DNA of 64,000 nucleotides from Spirosoma aerolatum (GCF_002056795.1 NZ_CP020104.1:4041001-4105000), one strand, 5' to 3'; positions 45,825 to 54,546 are shown, numbered from the stretch's first letter. The notes: generated by a model not told the origin, from the sequence alone. A program made the numbers and translations.

Positions 45825-46550
45825 ATGAAATTATTTGACGAAGAATCCTTCATGCATCAACTCTCCATCGACTGTGTCATATTTGGCTATAAAGACGCCG
45901 AGTTAAAGGTGCTGATTTCCCGAATCAACATGAAACAATCGTTCTGGGCGTTGCCCGGCGGATTTATCAGGCATGAAGAAGGCATCGATCAGGCTGCCAA
46001 GCGGATTCTGGAAGAACGTACCGGACTAAAAGATATTTATCTGGAGCAATACCATGTGTTTGGAGAACCGAACCGCATAAATCACGAGGTTTTCAAAGGG
46101 CTCACTACCTTACGAGAAGAATGGGTTAACAAAGGGATTCTGGATGAATCGGGCATTCAGTGGCTGGCCAAACGATTTGTTTCGATTGGCTACTACGCTC
46201 TGGTTGACATCAACACGACGCATCCTCAGAAATCGGAGCTGGACGATTCGGTAGACTGGTACAACGTCAAGGAGTTGCCAACCATGATTATGGACCACAA
46301 CGACATGGTGGCGCAGGCTCTGGAAACACTACGCCTAAACCTTGATCGAAAATTAATCGCGTTTAATCTGCTTCCCGAAACCTTCACGATGAGAGAGGTT
46401 CAGGAACTGTATGAAGCCATTTTCGACCAGCCGTTTGCCCGTAATAATTTCCAGAAAAAGATCCTGGATATGAATGTACTGGAACGGCTGGAGAAGAAGT
46501 TTACGGGTGCCGCCAACAAAGCCCCCTATCTGTACCGATTCCAGAAGTAA
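45825..46550 (+). CDS. NUDIX-domain winged-helix transcriptional regulator (NrtR/AraR-like)
   Basis: 241 residues. The N-terminal NUDIX domain (~10-150) has ALPGGFIRHEEGIDQAAKRILEERTG, which resembles the NUDIX box but departs from the strict catalytic REUXEE ending, so it is probably a ligand sensor. The C-terminal ~80 residues form the winged helix (FTMREVQELYEAIFDQPFARNNFQKKIL). In Bacteroidota this architecture regulates sugar operons. An internal ATG at 45852 is an alternative start. The adjoining palindrome and ThuA operon are its likely targets. Confidence 0.85.
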   Translation: MKLFDEESFMHQLSIDCVIFGYKDAELKVLISRINMKQSFWALPGGFIRHEEGIDQAAKRILEERTGLKDIYLEQYHVFGEPNRINHEVFKGLTTLREEWVNKGILDESGIQWLAKRFVSIGYYALVDINTTHPQKSELDDSVDWYNVKELPTMIMDHNDMVAQALETLRLNLDRKLIAFNLLPETFTMREVQELYEAIFDQPFARNNFQKKILDMNVLERLEKKFTGAANKAPYLYRFQK

Positions 46551-46607
46551 TTTACCCAACGCCTGTGATGTCCCTGAATCGTAATCATTGGACTAAGTTA
46601 ATGCCCG

Positions 46608-48002
46608 TTACAGTTTCTTCACTTTTACAACCACTCGGGATTTGACTTTGATTAACACCTGAACGCCTTCGGGCCGAACTACGATTCGTTGGGGAACCAG
46701 CCGGAAGGTATCGATGTCCAGATCGGTTTTCTGGCCGACTTTAGCCTGTGCAAACGCCGTCTCAATTTTTTCGGGGATGGTCGATATAGGATGTCGCAGC
46801 GGAACAACCATAGCCGCCTGAATGGTATCCCGCAGGTTGTCGTGCAGGAGCCAGTCGGCCGTAGCAAATAGTTTTTCTTTCGTATCGACATCAAAATCAA
46901 CATCCCGCATACGCAGGGTGTTTGTCAGCGTGTCGTAGACTGGTGTGCCATGAAAATACAGCGTTCCGTGAACAGCCCCTCCCACGTCCGTTTTAAGAAT
47001 CAGCTTACGGCCGCTTCCATAAAGCATCGCATTTTTGATTTTCACGTTCCCACCCACCAGATTCAGTTTCTGACGGTCCAATGTCTTGGTTAACACCTGA
47101 TTGATATCGGTATAAGGAATTGTAGCCAATACCTCCAGACGCGCTGATTCGGGCAATGTCTTTCGGCGCAAAAGCCGGGGTAACTGTTCCAGCGAATCCA
47201 CGGTTGGTCGAGGTCCAAGTCGGGTATCGACCCGAAACGCAATTTGAATGGGTACGGTAATCTGCTGGTCGTTGCCCATCACCGGAGCAACGGCAATACT
47301 AAACGGTTTGGGAATGAGCCAGATATTTTCGGGCTTTTTAGCCACGCGTAGGGGTTTCTGCATATCGCGCCAGACCTTACTCACCTGCTTGTCGAGCCGA
47401 ATACTTCGGTGAACGGCCCGGTCGATAGCCTGCTCAATATCGGCCTTACGCTTGTCCAGGATCGTTTCCGCAATTTTCTGCACGCTCACCTTAATCCCCA
47501 ACAGTCGGACGGTTGGTTTCTGAGTCCAATGATACTCTTCAAATCGGGAATTGGTGAGCAGATGCCAGTTGGGACCTACCCCTACCGGACTGGTGAAATT
47601 GACGGCCAATGCACAAAGGCGTCGGCTTTTCCGATTTTCACTTTTACGAAGGCCTATTGGATTACTGTACCAGACTTGCAAAGGAGCCGAGAAATACACC
47701 CGCCGATTCTGGTACTTGATCTGAATAGGGCCTGTCCGCTCTACCCGCAATCGCCAGGCTTCGCCTTTCCGCCCCTGAAACGTCTCTTCCGTGACGAGAG
47801 TAGTTGAAAGCGCTTTATTTACCTTGGCTTCTAAATCACGGATATTAAAAGTAAGACTCCCTGCCATGTACGACACAGGGTCTTCGATAGCGGGTTCAAA
47901 ATCCTCAGCAGCAGGTGCATCCGGGCGGACACGTTTACAACCCTCCAGACCGGCTATTGCCATGAGGAATATAAAAAATCCGATGATTTGTTGAGCTTTC
48001 AT
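46608..48002 (-). CDS. DUF4403-family lipoprotein
   Basis: 464 residues. Lipobox GLEGC puts the lipid on Cys22. The body matches DUF4403: SLTFNIRDLEAKVNKAL near residue 50, a mid section with KADIEQAIDRAVHRSI, and beta-rich repeats to the end. DUF4403 proteins are related to lipid-binding BPI/TULIP-like folds, but no function is proven. TAGTTTTG on the minus strand at 48018-48011 is a -7-like box. It is convergent with the NUDIX regulator. Confidence 0.85.
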   Translation of the reverse strand: MKAQQIIGFFIFLMAIAGLEGCKRVRPDAPAAEDFEPAIEDPVSYMAGSLTFNIRDLEAKVNKALSTTLVTEETFQGRKGEAWRLRVERTGPIQIKYQNRRVYFSAPLQVWYSNPIGLRKSENRKSRRLCALAVNFTSPVGVGPNWHLLTNSRFEEYHWTQKPTVRLLGIKVSVQKIAETILDKRKADIEQAIDRAVHRSIRLDKQVSKVWRDMQKPLRVAKKPENIWLIPKPFSIAVAPVMGNDQQITVPIQIAFRVDTRLGPRPTVDSLEQLPRLLRRKTLPESARLEVLATIPYTDINQVLTKTLDRQKLNLVGGNVKIKNAMLYGSGRKLILKTDVGGAVHGTLYFHGTPVYDTLTNTLRMRDVDFDVDTKEKLFATADWLLHDNLRDTIQAAMVVPLRHPISTIPEKIETAFAQAKVGQKTDLDIDTFRLVPQRIVVRPEGVQVLIKVKSRVVVKVKKL

Positions 48003-48054
48003 AGCAAAAACAAAACTATCGGATGAACAAAATGTTAAGCCCTGCCGCCTATAT

Positions 48055-48213
48055 TCATTTTTCGGTTAACCGAACGCCCGGTTTTGTCTCAACGGCACAC
48101 CCACATCCTTTGCCGCAGCCTGCCTGCTTTGACACAAAAAAACTTCGATAAATCCGCCGACCCAGATAGGCCAACGCCCCGGCAAAAACCAGAACTATGA
48201 TGAGCTCCTGCAT
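48055..48213 (-). CDS. small Cys-rich membrane protein (FeoB-associated type)
   Basis: 52 residues from ATG 48213. The 27-residue extension from 48294 is translated hairpin repeat and is rejected. One N-terminal membrane helix (LIIVLVFAGALAYLG), a basic turn (RRIYRSFF) and then CGKGCGCA. The pattern matches FeoB-associated Cys-rich membrane proteins, though no feoA or feoB is seen near. Metal binding by the CGKGCGC cluster is inferred. Confidence 0.72.
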   Translation of the reverse strand: MQELIIVLVFAGALAYLGRRIYRSFFVSKQAGCGKGCGCAVETKPGVRLTEK

Positions 48214-48224
48214 AACTATGTATG

Positions 48225-48280
48225 ATGTATGATATAGAATGTATGGCTCAGTTGATTGGTATACATTATATATCATACAT
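48225..48280. repeat. family B hairpin repeat (copy 3)
   Basis: Arms 48225-48244 and 48261-48280 pair at 19 of 20 positions with a 16-nt loop; the words match copy 1. It fills the space between the stop of the DinB gene (48285) and the start of the Cys-rich gene (48213). Confidence 0.87.
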
Positions 48281-48284
48281 TTTT

Positions 48285-48821
48285 TCACGTCCATCCGTTC
48301 CGTAGGGCCAGCCGATAGGCATGCTGGTAGTGGTGTTCACCATGCCAGGCATAATTCGCGATAACCTCCCGAATGGTAAATTCACGTTTACTACCCGGAT
48401 GGAAATAGGTACGCTGCAAATCCGTGTCGGAGAGCGACGACAGAATCGTTACCCAACGCTGATGCAGATTCCGAAGAATAACCAGCGAAGGAGCAATATC
48501 CAGTTTTGAATCAGGAAGGTTGGCCCATTCACCTTCTTCATAGGGCGAAATAGTCGGGTTCGATTCCGTCAATCCCAGTTTGGTGCGCACGTAGGCATTG
48601 ATGTGGCTATCGGCAATGTGATGAACCAGTTGTCGAACCGTCCAGCCTCCGGGTCGGTAGGAGGTATCGAGTCGATCATCCCCCCACTTACCAACAAGTT
48701 CGGTTAATTTGATCGGTAGTTCGTCAATAGCAGCCAAGTGCTGCCGGGTTTCGTCGGCGGAGTACGTTTTTCCATACACGAAATCGCCAATGGGGTAACG
48801 GAGTACGTCGAGGTCTTGCAT
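48285..48821 (-). CDS. DinB-superfamily metal-dependent hydrolase (YfiT-like)
   Basis: 178 residues from ATG 48821 (MQDLDVLRYPIGDF); the longer frame from 48890 has an unlikely N-terminus. Four-helix DinB/YfiT fold with the metal His triad: LVHHIADSH near residue 57 and YAWHGEHHYQHA near 155. Related proteins are thiol transferases or putative metal hydrolases (YfiT of Bacillus). Whether this organism uses bacillithiol cannot be judged from the window. Confidence 0.87.
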   Translation of the reverse strand: MQDLDVLRYPIGDFVYGKTYSADETRQHLAAIDELPIKLTELVGKWGDDRLDTSYRPGGWTVRQLVHHIADSHINAYVRTKLGLTESNPTISPYEEGEWANLPDSKLDIAPSLVILRNLHQRWVTILSSLSDTDLQRTYFHPGSKREFTIREVIANYAWHGEHHYQHAYRLALRNGWT

Positions 48822-48920
48822 AGTCTTTGTCGTTAGGGTGTCAGTGCAAATAGCATAGGATTTGGATGGGTTAACCCATCCGGTCTTCAAAACCTGACTA
48901 GTCCGGTCAACGTTTGCTAC

Positions 48921-49721
48921 TCATTCCCAATGTTCCTGAATGGCCTGAATCAACTCCGGGTGGACACCACAGGCGGCTACCACATCGCCCTCGAACAGAA
49001 AATCGTCGCCCCCACTGAAGTTGGTAACCACACCACCTGCTTCCTGCACGAGCAACACCCCGGCGGCCATATCCCACGAATTGAGGTTGTATTCGTAAAA
49101 AGCTTCGAAGCGCCCGCAGGCCACATACGCCAGATCAATAGCGGCCGAACCCATCCGACGCAACCCGTGCGTGCGCTGCATAAGCGACTCCAGAATGTGC
49201 AGATATCGCTGCATCTGATCGAAGCGGTAGTACGGGAACCCGGTAGCGATCAGGCTTTCGCCCAGGGTTGTTGCCGGAGAAACCGAAATCGTTTTCCCGT
49301 TGCAATAGGCTCCTCCACCCTGCCAGGCCGAGAAACATTCATCCCGGTTTGGATCGTAGACGACACCGGCAATGGGCGTTTTACCCTGCGCCAGTCCAAT
49401 ACTAACCGAGAAAACCGGAAGGCCGTGAATGAAATTAGCCGTTCCATCGAGCGGATCGATGATCCAGTTCAAGGCACTCTGATCGGCCGCCTGACCCGTT
49501 GTTCCTTCTTCAGTAATAAAACCCGCTTCGGGGAGTAACCGGCTTAGTTTATCGACCAGTTGTTTTTCGGTTTCTTTATCGACATACGAAACCAGGTTGT
49601 TCAATCCTTTGTATTCAATCGACTCCCGCTGAAACTTCTGCCGTTCCTGAATCAGAAACGCGCCGGCTTCGGTGGCAATCAAACAAATTTCGCGAGTCAA
49701 TGCAGCTAAATCCTGAGGCAT
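48921..49721 (-). CDS. inositol monophosphatase family protein
   Basis: 266 residues. The Mg2+-binding motifs are complete: EEGT near residue 68, DPLDGTANF at about 88-96 and WDMAAGVLLVQEAGG at about 215. The enzyme removes phosphate from inositol-1-phosphate or, in related CysQ/SuhB types, from similar small molecules. No membrane segment. It precedes the DinB gene on the same strand by 99 nt. Confidence 0.92.
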   Translation of the reverse strand: MPQDLAALTREICLIATEAGAFLIQERQKFQRESIEYKGLNNLVSYVDKETEKQLVDKLSRLLPEAGFITEEGTTGQAADQSALNWIIDPLDGTANFIHGLPVFSVSIGLAQGKTPIAGVVYDPNRDECFSAWQGGGAYCNGKTISVSPATTLGESLIATGFPYYRFDQMQRYLHILESLMQRTHGLRRMGSAAIDLAYVACGRFEAFYEYNLNSWDMAAGVLLVQEAGGVVTNFSGGDDFLFEGDVVAACGVHPELIQAIQEHWE

Positions 49722-49787
49722 TATCGGTGGTGCGGGTGGTATCCCGCGTTTATACAGAAAAAAAGCGGGCTACCCACCCGCTCTACA

Positions 49788-50426
49788 TTATCGTTCGTCG
49801 GCAATCAGATCATCAGCTTCGGGTAGTAGCTCGATGCTGTCATAAATCGCCTGCATACTCAGTTCAACCCCTAATCGTGACAAGACAATCACGTCATCAA
49901 GGCTTTCGTAAATCGTATTGATCCAGTCGGCCGTTTCGTCGATCCGGCTAAACAATTCAACCGTTGTCGAATACTGGTCCACCAGCATGTAATACCAGAG
50001 AGAAGGCATTTTTCGGTATTTCTGCCACTTAAATCCACGATCATTACGTGCCGTTGATTTGGAAAGCACTTCAACCAGTAGTCGAGGTTGACGGATAATC
50101 TGGTTATCCCCACGAAGATCGAACGGATGACAGGTTAAAACGACGTCCGGGTAAGGCATATACATACCTGACAGAACATCTACTTTCTTATTTTCCGTAA
50201 ATACCCTACCCCCTTTGGCCTTCGTTTGCCCCTTTAACTGATCTTTTACATTATCAATCAACAGGTTATGATTAACCGTTCCGCCTGCCATGGCATACAG
50301 TTCACCATTGTAAAACTCATGGCGAACTTCGCTCTTCTCCTCCAGAGCCAGGTATTCGTCAATGGTGTATCTGGACGACGATCTGGGCTGATTAGCAAGC
50401 ATACCAACATTCATTTTGCGGGGCAT
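49788..50426 (-). CDS. Uma2-family PD-(D/E)XK endonuclease-like protein
   Basis: 212 residues. Uma2 features: YTIDEYLALEEKSEVRHEFYNGELYAMAG near the N-terminus and PYPDVVLTC...RQPRLLVEVLSKSTARNDRGFKWQKYR, with the Asp, Glu-x-x-x-Ser and Lys of the nuclease core. The family is abundant and of unknown role. A second ATG 24 nt downstream (50402) is a possible start. Confidence 0.88.
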   Translation of the reverse strand: MPRKMNVGMLANQPRSSSRYTIDEYLALEEKSEVRHEFYNGELYAMAGGTVNHNLLIDNVKDQLKGQTKAKGGRVFTENKKVDVLSGMYMPYPDVVLTCHPFDLRGDNQIIRQPRLLVEVLSKSTARNDRGFKWQKYRKMPSLWYYMLVDQYSTTVELFSRIDETADWINTIYESLDDVIVLSRLGVELSMQAIYDSIELLPEADDLIADER

Positions 50427-50495
50427 TTACTGAACAAAACCGCGATTCACATAGGTCGAATGAACCGCGCCCTGTTCGGCAAATACCCCGGTTTA

Positions 50496-52754
50496 TTACT
50501 TCATGATTTCGCCTAATGCGTTATCATACAGCCCTTTCGCATCCGACACCGACATAACCGTTGCAGTATCGATGCTGAAATCGCCATCGGTTACGGTACC
50601 CAGAAATTGGAACGGCAGAATGCTATCTTCCAGATACCCAACGACATGCTGCTGCTGATCAGGCGAAACCGAAATGACTACCCGGCTCTGGCTCTCACCA
50701 AACAGGAACGCATCGGTCCGGTAGCGCGTATCGGTTTCAATCGTGAATCCTTTATTACCGGTCATGGCCGACTCCGCCAGCGTAACAAACAACCCTCCAT
50801 CCGATACGTCGTGTGCCGACTGAAGCCAGCCGTTCCGAATCATCGTTTTGATACCTTCCTGCACACGCCATTCAGTTTCAAAGTCGAAATAGGGAGCGGG
50901 CGATGCTTTGATGCCCCGGTACGAATACAGGTATTCCGACGACGCGATATCGCTGGTCGATGGCCCAACCAGATAGATCAGATCCCCAGTCGCTTTGAAA
51001 TTCAGTGTTGTCTGGTGCACTGGATTTTCCATAAGCCCAAGCATACCGATTGTCGGTGTTGGGAACACCGGGCCATCATCGGAGCTTTGGTTGTAGAAGC
51101 TCACGTTTCCACCCGTTACCGGCGTACTGAACCGACGGCAGGCTTCACCCATTCCCTGTACCGCTTCCACAAACTGCCAGTACACTTCCGGCACGTAGGG
51201 ATTTCCGAAATTGAGGTTATTGGTTACAGCCAGGGGTTCTCCGCCCGAACAAACAATGTTCCGACAGGCTTCGGCCACAGCGATCATGGCGCCCTGACGC
51301 GGGTTCGCATTCACGTATCGGCTGTTGCAATCGACCGTAATCACAATGGATTTATCGGTTTCTGGCAGACCGGGGCCTTTTACCCGTACGACAGCGGCAT
51401 CCGATGGTGCATTGGTGCTCCGGTTGGCCGTTCCCACCATTGAGTCGTATTGCTCGTATACCCACTTTCGTGAGCAGATATTCGGGTGCGACAACAGGTG
51501 TTTGGCTACGTCGGCAATCTCCGACGTTTCGATGTCATCGACGTCCGACGGATCGAACTTGGCGTACTCTTTTATATAAGCCGGTTCTTTGTATTCACGC
51601 TGATACTGCGGAGCACCGCCACCCAGTACCAGATCGTAGGCGGGGACATCGGCCACCAGTTCGCCATAGCGGTAAAAATGCAATCTGCCCACTCCTTCAG
51701 CGTCTGGGGGGGTTACCTCGCCAATCTGGGCACAGTTCAGATCCCACTTGTCGAAAATAGCCTGAATGACCGACTCCTTGCCTTTCTCGATAACCACCAG
51801 CATGCGCTCCTGCGACTCCGACAGCAGAATCTCAAACGGGGCCATGTTGGGTTGCCGGGTCGGCACTTTGTCGAGATCGATAATCATACCGTGTTCGCCT
51901 TTGGCACTCATTTCCGAAGTCGAGCAGATGATCCCAGCCGCACCCATATCCTGAATCCCGATTACGTAGCCAGTAGCGATAATTTCGAGGGTGGCTTCGA
52001 GCAGGAGTTTTTCCATGAAGGGGTCCCCTACCTGCACCGCAGGCAGTTTGTCGGTCGAAGCGGCCGTGATATCTTCCGAGGCAAAGGTAGCGCCGTGGAT
52101 ACCGTCTTTACCCGTAGCCGACCCCACAATAAACACCGGGTTACCGACCCCATAGCTGGTTGCCTTGGCTACCTTTCCGACTTCGACAATCCCGGCCGAG
52201 AAGGCATTCACGAGTGGGTTGGTATTGTAGCACTCATCAAAATAAATCTCCCCGCCAACGGTTGGGATACCAAATGCATTGCCGTAATCGCCGATACCTT
52301 TCACAACACCGCGCAGCAGACGACGGGTTTTGGTCAGGCTCAGGTCGCCAAACCGGAGCGAATTGAGCTGGGCAATTGGGCGAGCCCCCATCGTAAAAAT
52401 ATCCCGGTTGATACCGCCCACCCCGGTAGCCGCCCCCTGGTAGGGTTCCAGCGCCGACGGGTGGTTGTGCGATTCGATCTTGAACGAACAGGCCAGCCCA
52501 TCGCCAATATCGACCAGACCGGCATTTTCTTCCCCAGCTTTGGCCAGCATCCGTTCCGAATCGCGCGGCAGGGTTTTAAGCCAGACGATCGAATTTTTAT
52601 AGGAGCAGTGTTCGGACCACATCACCGAGAAGATACTCAGTTCGGTAAAGTTGGGTTTCCGCCCCAGAATCTGGGCAATGCGGTCAAATTCATCCGGTAA
52701 CAGGCCCAATTTCCGGGCGGTTTCAACAGTAGGGAGCGTTTCGAGGGTATCCAT
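50496..52754 (-). CDS. purL: phosphoribosylformylglycinamidine synthase subunit PurL
   Basis: 752 residues, the small type that works with PurQ and PurS. LLPDEFDRIAQILGRKPNFTELSIFSVMWSEHCSYKNS is split over the start; SEHCSYK is the ATP/substrate motif, followed by KIESHNHPSALEPYQGAATGVGG (region also cut here) and two AIRS-like halves. It makes FGAM from FGAR with ATP and ammonia in purine synthesis. The ATG directly abuts a family A hairpin. Antisense frames of up to 404 codons lie across it and are shadows. Confidence 0.95.
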   Translation of the reverse strand: MDTLETLPTVETARKLGLLPDEFDRIAQILGRKPNFTELSIFSVMWSEHCSYKNSIVWLKTLPRDSERMLAKAGEENAGLVDIGDGLACSFKIESHNHPSALEPYQGAATGVGGINRDIFTMGARPIAQLNSLRFGDLSLTKTRRLLRGVVKGIGDYGNAFGIPTVGGEIYFDECYNTNPLVNAFSAGIVEVGKVAKATSYGVGNPVFIVGSATGKDGIHGATFASEDITAASTDKLPAVQVGDPFMEKLLLEATLEIIATGYVIGIQDMGAAGIICSTSEMSAKGEHGMIIDLDKVPTRQPNMAPFEILLSESQERMLVVIEKGKESVIQAIFDKWDLNCAQIGEVTPPDAEGVGRLHFYRYGELVADVPAYDLVLGGGAPQYQREYKEPAYIKEYAKFDPSDVDDIETSEIADVAKHLLSHPNICSRKWVYEQYDSMVGTANRSTNAPSDAAVVRVKGPGLPETDKSIVITVDCNSRYVNANPRQGAMIAVAEACRNIVCSGGEPLAVTNNLNFGNPYVPEVYWQFVEAVQGMGEACRRFSTPVTGGNVSFYNQSSDDGPVFPTPTIGMLGLMENPVHQTTLNFKATGDLIYLVGPSTSDIASSEYLYSYRGIKASPAPYFDFETEWRVQEGIKTMIRNGWLQSAHDVSDGGLFVTLAESAMTGNKGFTIETDTRYRTDAFLFGESQSRVVISVSPDQQQHVVGYLEDSILPFQFLGTVTDGDFSIDTATVMSVSDAKGLYDNALGEIMK

Positions 52755-52842
52755 AAAGAGCGAAAGAGTGAAAGAGCGAAAGAGCGGTTAAAAGAAGGCG
52801 GTTACATTACGCTCATTCACTCTTTCGCTCTTTCACTCTTTA
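52755..52842. repeat. family A hairpin repeat (copy 3), imperfect
   Basis: Left arm about 52755-52786, right arm about 52811-52842, built of GAGCGAAAGAGTGAAAG words. The few mismatches are mostly T/C differences that still allow G-U pairing. The left arm touches the purL start codon. Confidence 0.85.
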
Positions 52843-52890
52843 AATCTGGTCCAAAATTAGGCTTTTTGCCTAAAATTGCCCCGGTATGGG

Positions 52891-52920
52891 TTGACAAATC
52901 TTAAAAGGCTTGTATATTTG
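52891..52920 (+). promoter_or_regulatory. promoter of tRNA-Ser
   Basis: TTG (52891-52893), 19 nt, then TATATTTG (52913-52920): a textbook Bacteroidota promoter. The tRNA begins 10 nt after the -7 box. Confidence 0.8.
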
Positions 52921-52929
52921 CACCCAGAA

Positions 52930-53014
52930 AGAGAGATGGCAGAGTGGTCGATTGCGTCGGTCTTGAAAACCGAAGACTGTAACAGGTCCGGGGGTTCGAA
53001 TCCCTCTCTCTCTG
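52930..53014 (+). tRNA. tRNA-Ser (anticodon TGA)
   Basis: 85-nt class II tRNA: acceptor AGAGAGA/TCTCTCT, anticodon loop CTTGAAA giving TGA, a long variable arm, T arm GGGGG/CCCTC with loop TTCGAAT, discriminator G; CCA is not encoded. Its 3' end is the probable integration site of the element that follows. Confidence 0.95.
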
Positions 53015-53042
53015 CAAAACCCATCGCAGGGTTACGTAAGAA

Positions 53043-53074
53043 AGCCAATTTGCACTAGCGGATTGGTTTTTTTT
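53043..53074 (+). terminator. terminator after tRNA-Ser
   Basis: Stem CCAAT (53045-53049) with ATTGG (53062-53066) followed by eight T residues; weak stem but good U tract. Confidence 0.5.
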
Positions 53075-53128
53075 ATGCCCGTTCCGCTCCCAATTTCCCT
53101 GATTTTCACACACTTTCCAAACGGGTTC

Positions 53129-53163
53129 AAAATCGGATACACAATTTTAAAAATTGGGTACAC
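53129..53163. repeat. paired 14-bp direct repeats, 21 bp apart
   Basis: 53129-53142 and 53150-53163 share 12 of 14 bases (AAAATYGGRTACAC). A 21-bp period places them on the same helix face. They lie between the attachment site and the recombinase gene: candidate recombinase arm sites or operators. Confidence 0.55.
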
Positions 53164-53243
53164 CTTTCGGACCACTACGTTTAATAAAGTGAACTCCGCT
53201 TAATATACATCATTCTTCATTTGTCATAGTTTCTGTTTCCGCG

Positions 53244-53270
53244 ATAGCTCACCAAAATATTGTGAGCTAT
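53244..53270. promoter_or_regulatory. perfect palindrome over the recombinase start codon
   Basis: ATAGCTCAC (53244-53252) and GTGAGCTAT (53262-53270) are exact complements around a 9-nt spacer. The last two bases are the AT of the ATG at 53269. Either a repressor site or an mRNA hairpin that limits recombinase translation. Confidence 0.55.
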
Positions 53271-54546
53271 GTTTCACCTAAATCGAATGCAGATTCTTTT
53301 TAAACTTCGTCGGAATTATCGCGAATCAAAAAAAGGAAAACCTAAACCGGTTGAAGTTGCTATCTACGCCCGAATTACCGTCAATGGCCAGACGGCCGAC
53401 ACATCCACCAACATTAAGATCAACCCCAAGTACTGGAACCAGGCTAAACAGCGAGTCACCGACGCGGCACCGACCGCAGACCAGGACAATGAAACCCTAG
53501 ACCGAATTAAAGTCCGACTCAAAAAAGCCTTCAACCTACTGGACCAGGACGATGCAGAGTTAACACCTGGTCAAGTGCTGGAACTATACCGAGGGAAAAA
53601 GCGGGTAAGGTATTCGATCAGTCAGGTTATCCGCAAGTTTATGGAAGATCAGAAAGATCGAATCAGCGACGATCCTGATGAACTGGCTACGAAAGGCTTT
53701 ATTACCCAGGATACCTACGAAACCAATGATCGATACAACAACAATATCCTGGAATACCTGGGCGATAGTAAGCAGGAACGGGCTTTTATTGAAGAGATCG
53801 ACGAAGCCTGGTTAAATGACTTCAAAAAGTGGGGAAACAAACGATTTGCCACCAACTATCTGGCCAAGCACCTATACCACATCAAACGCCTGGTCGATTT
53901 TGCTGTTCTCAAAAAATACACCCGCACCAATCCGATTGCTCCCTATAAGATCGATACCGAAGAACCCGACCCCGATGAGCTGGTCTTTTTGTCACCGGAG
54001 GAATTAAGGAAACTGCAAACCTTCGACTTTTCCACCCTACCCATTAAACAGGCACGCATCGAGCGGCTGGACCGGGTTCGGGATGCCTTTCTATTTATGC
54101 AGGCTATTGGCACCCACTTAGGTGAATACAACCGTTTTGTGAGTAACCCGGATCAGTCGATCAAGATTACCGATGGCATCTGGTTTGTCAAGAAGAAGCG
54201 GCAAAAGACCAAAAAGTATATGATTGCTCCCTTGAAACCTATTTGCTTTGAACTGGCCACCAAATATGGTGGGTTTTCAAAACTGCCTACCTATTCCCGA
54301 ACCCAGTTTAACGATGGATTGACACTTATATCGGCCTATTTAGGGTTTGATAAGGAACTCACTAGCAAAGCCGCCCGAAAAACGTTTGCTGACCATAATC
54401 TCAATGAAGAAGCAACCGACGTGAACACGACGGCCAAGATGATGGGCTTAAGCTCTACCCAGTACTTAAAGCACTATGGCCATATCGATGAACGACGAAT
54501 GATTCGGGAACTAGGCTTAAAGCCGCAAATTGTCCAGGAGTCATAG
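53269..54546 (+). CDS. tyrosine recombinase / phage-type integrase
   Basis: 425 residues (ATG at 53287, residue 7, is an alternative start). An N-terminal arm-binding domain (VEVAIYARITVNGQTADTSTNIKINPKYWN) as in Bacteroidota integrases, a SAM-like core-binding domain (~120-225), then the catalytic domain. AARKTFADH gives Arg370 and QYLKHYGH gives nucleophile Tyr403. The first catalytic Arg is missing (IGTHLGEYN at ~280-288) and the last His/Trp is replaced (MMGLSS). It is next to tRNA-Ser and oriented away from it. Confidence 0.9.
   Translation: MFHLNRMQILFKLRRNYRESKKGKPKPVEVAIYARITVNGQTADTSTNIKINPKYWNQAKQRVTDAAPTADQDNETLDRIKVRLKKAFNLLDQDDAELTPGQVLELYRGKKRVRYSISQVIRKFMEDQKDRISDDPDELATKGFITQDTYETNDRYNNNILEYLGDSKQERAFIEEIDEAWLNDFKKWGNKRFATNYLAKHLYHIKRLVDFAVLKKYTRTNPIAPYKIDTEEPDPDELVFLSPEELRKLQTFDFSTLPIKQARIERLDRVRDAFLFMQAIGTHLGEYNRFVSNPDQSIKITDGIWFVKKKRQKTKKYMIAPLKPICFELATKYGGFSKLPTYSRTQFNDGLTLISAYLGFDKELTSKAARKTFADHNLNEEATDVNTTAKMMGLSSTQYLKHYGHIDERRMIRELGLKPQIVQES

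Noticed and set aside
51486..52700. 404-codon plus-strand open frame across purL
   Set aside because: It is antisense to a full-length, strongly conserved purL; low stop frequency opposite a conserved frame explains it, and the translation has no domain.
52857..53113. Short minus-strand frames over tRNA-Ser
   Set aside because: They are antisense readings of the tRNA; peptides with EREGFEPP/RERDSNPRT are well-known translation artefacts of tRNA sequences.
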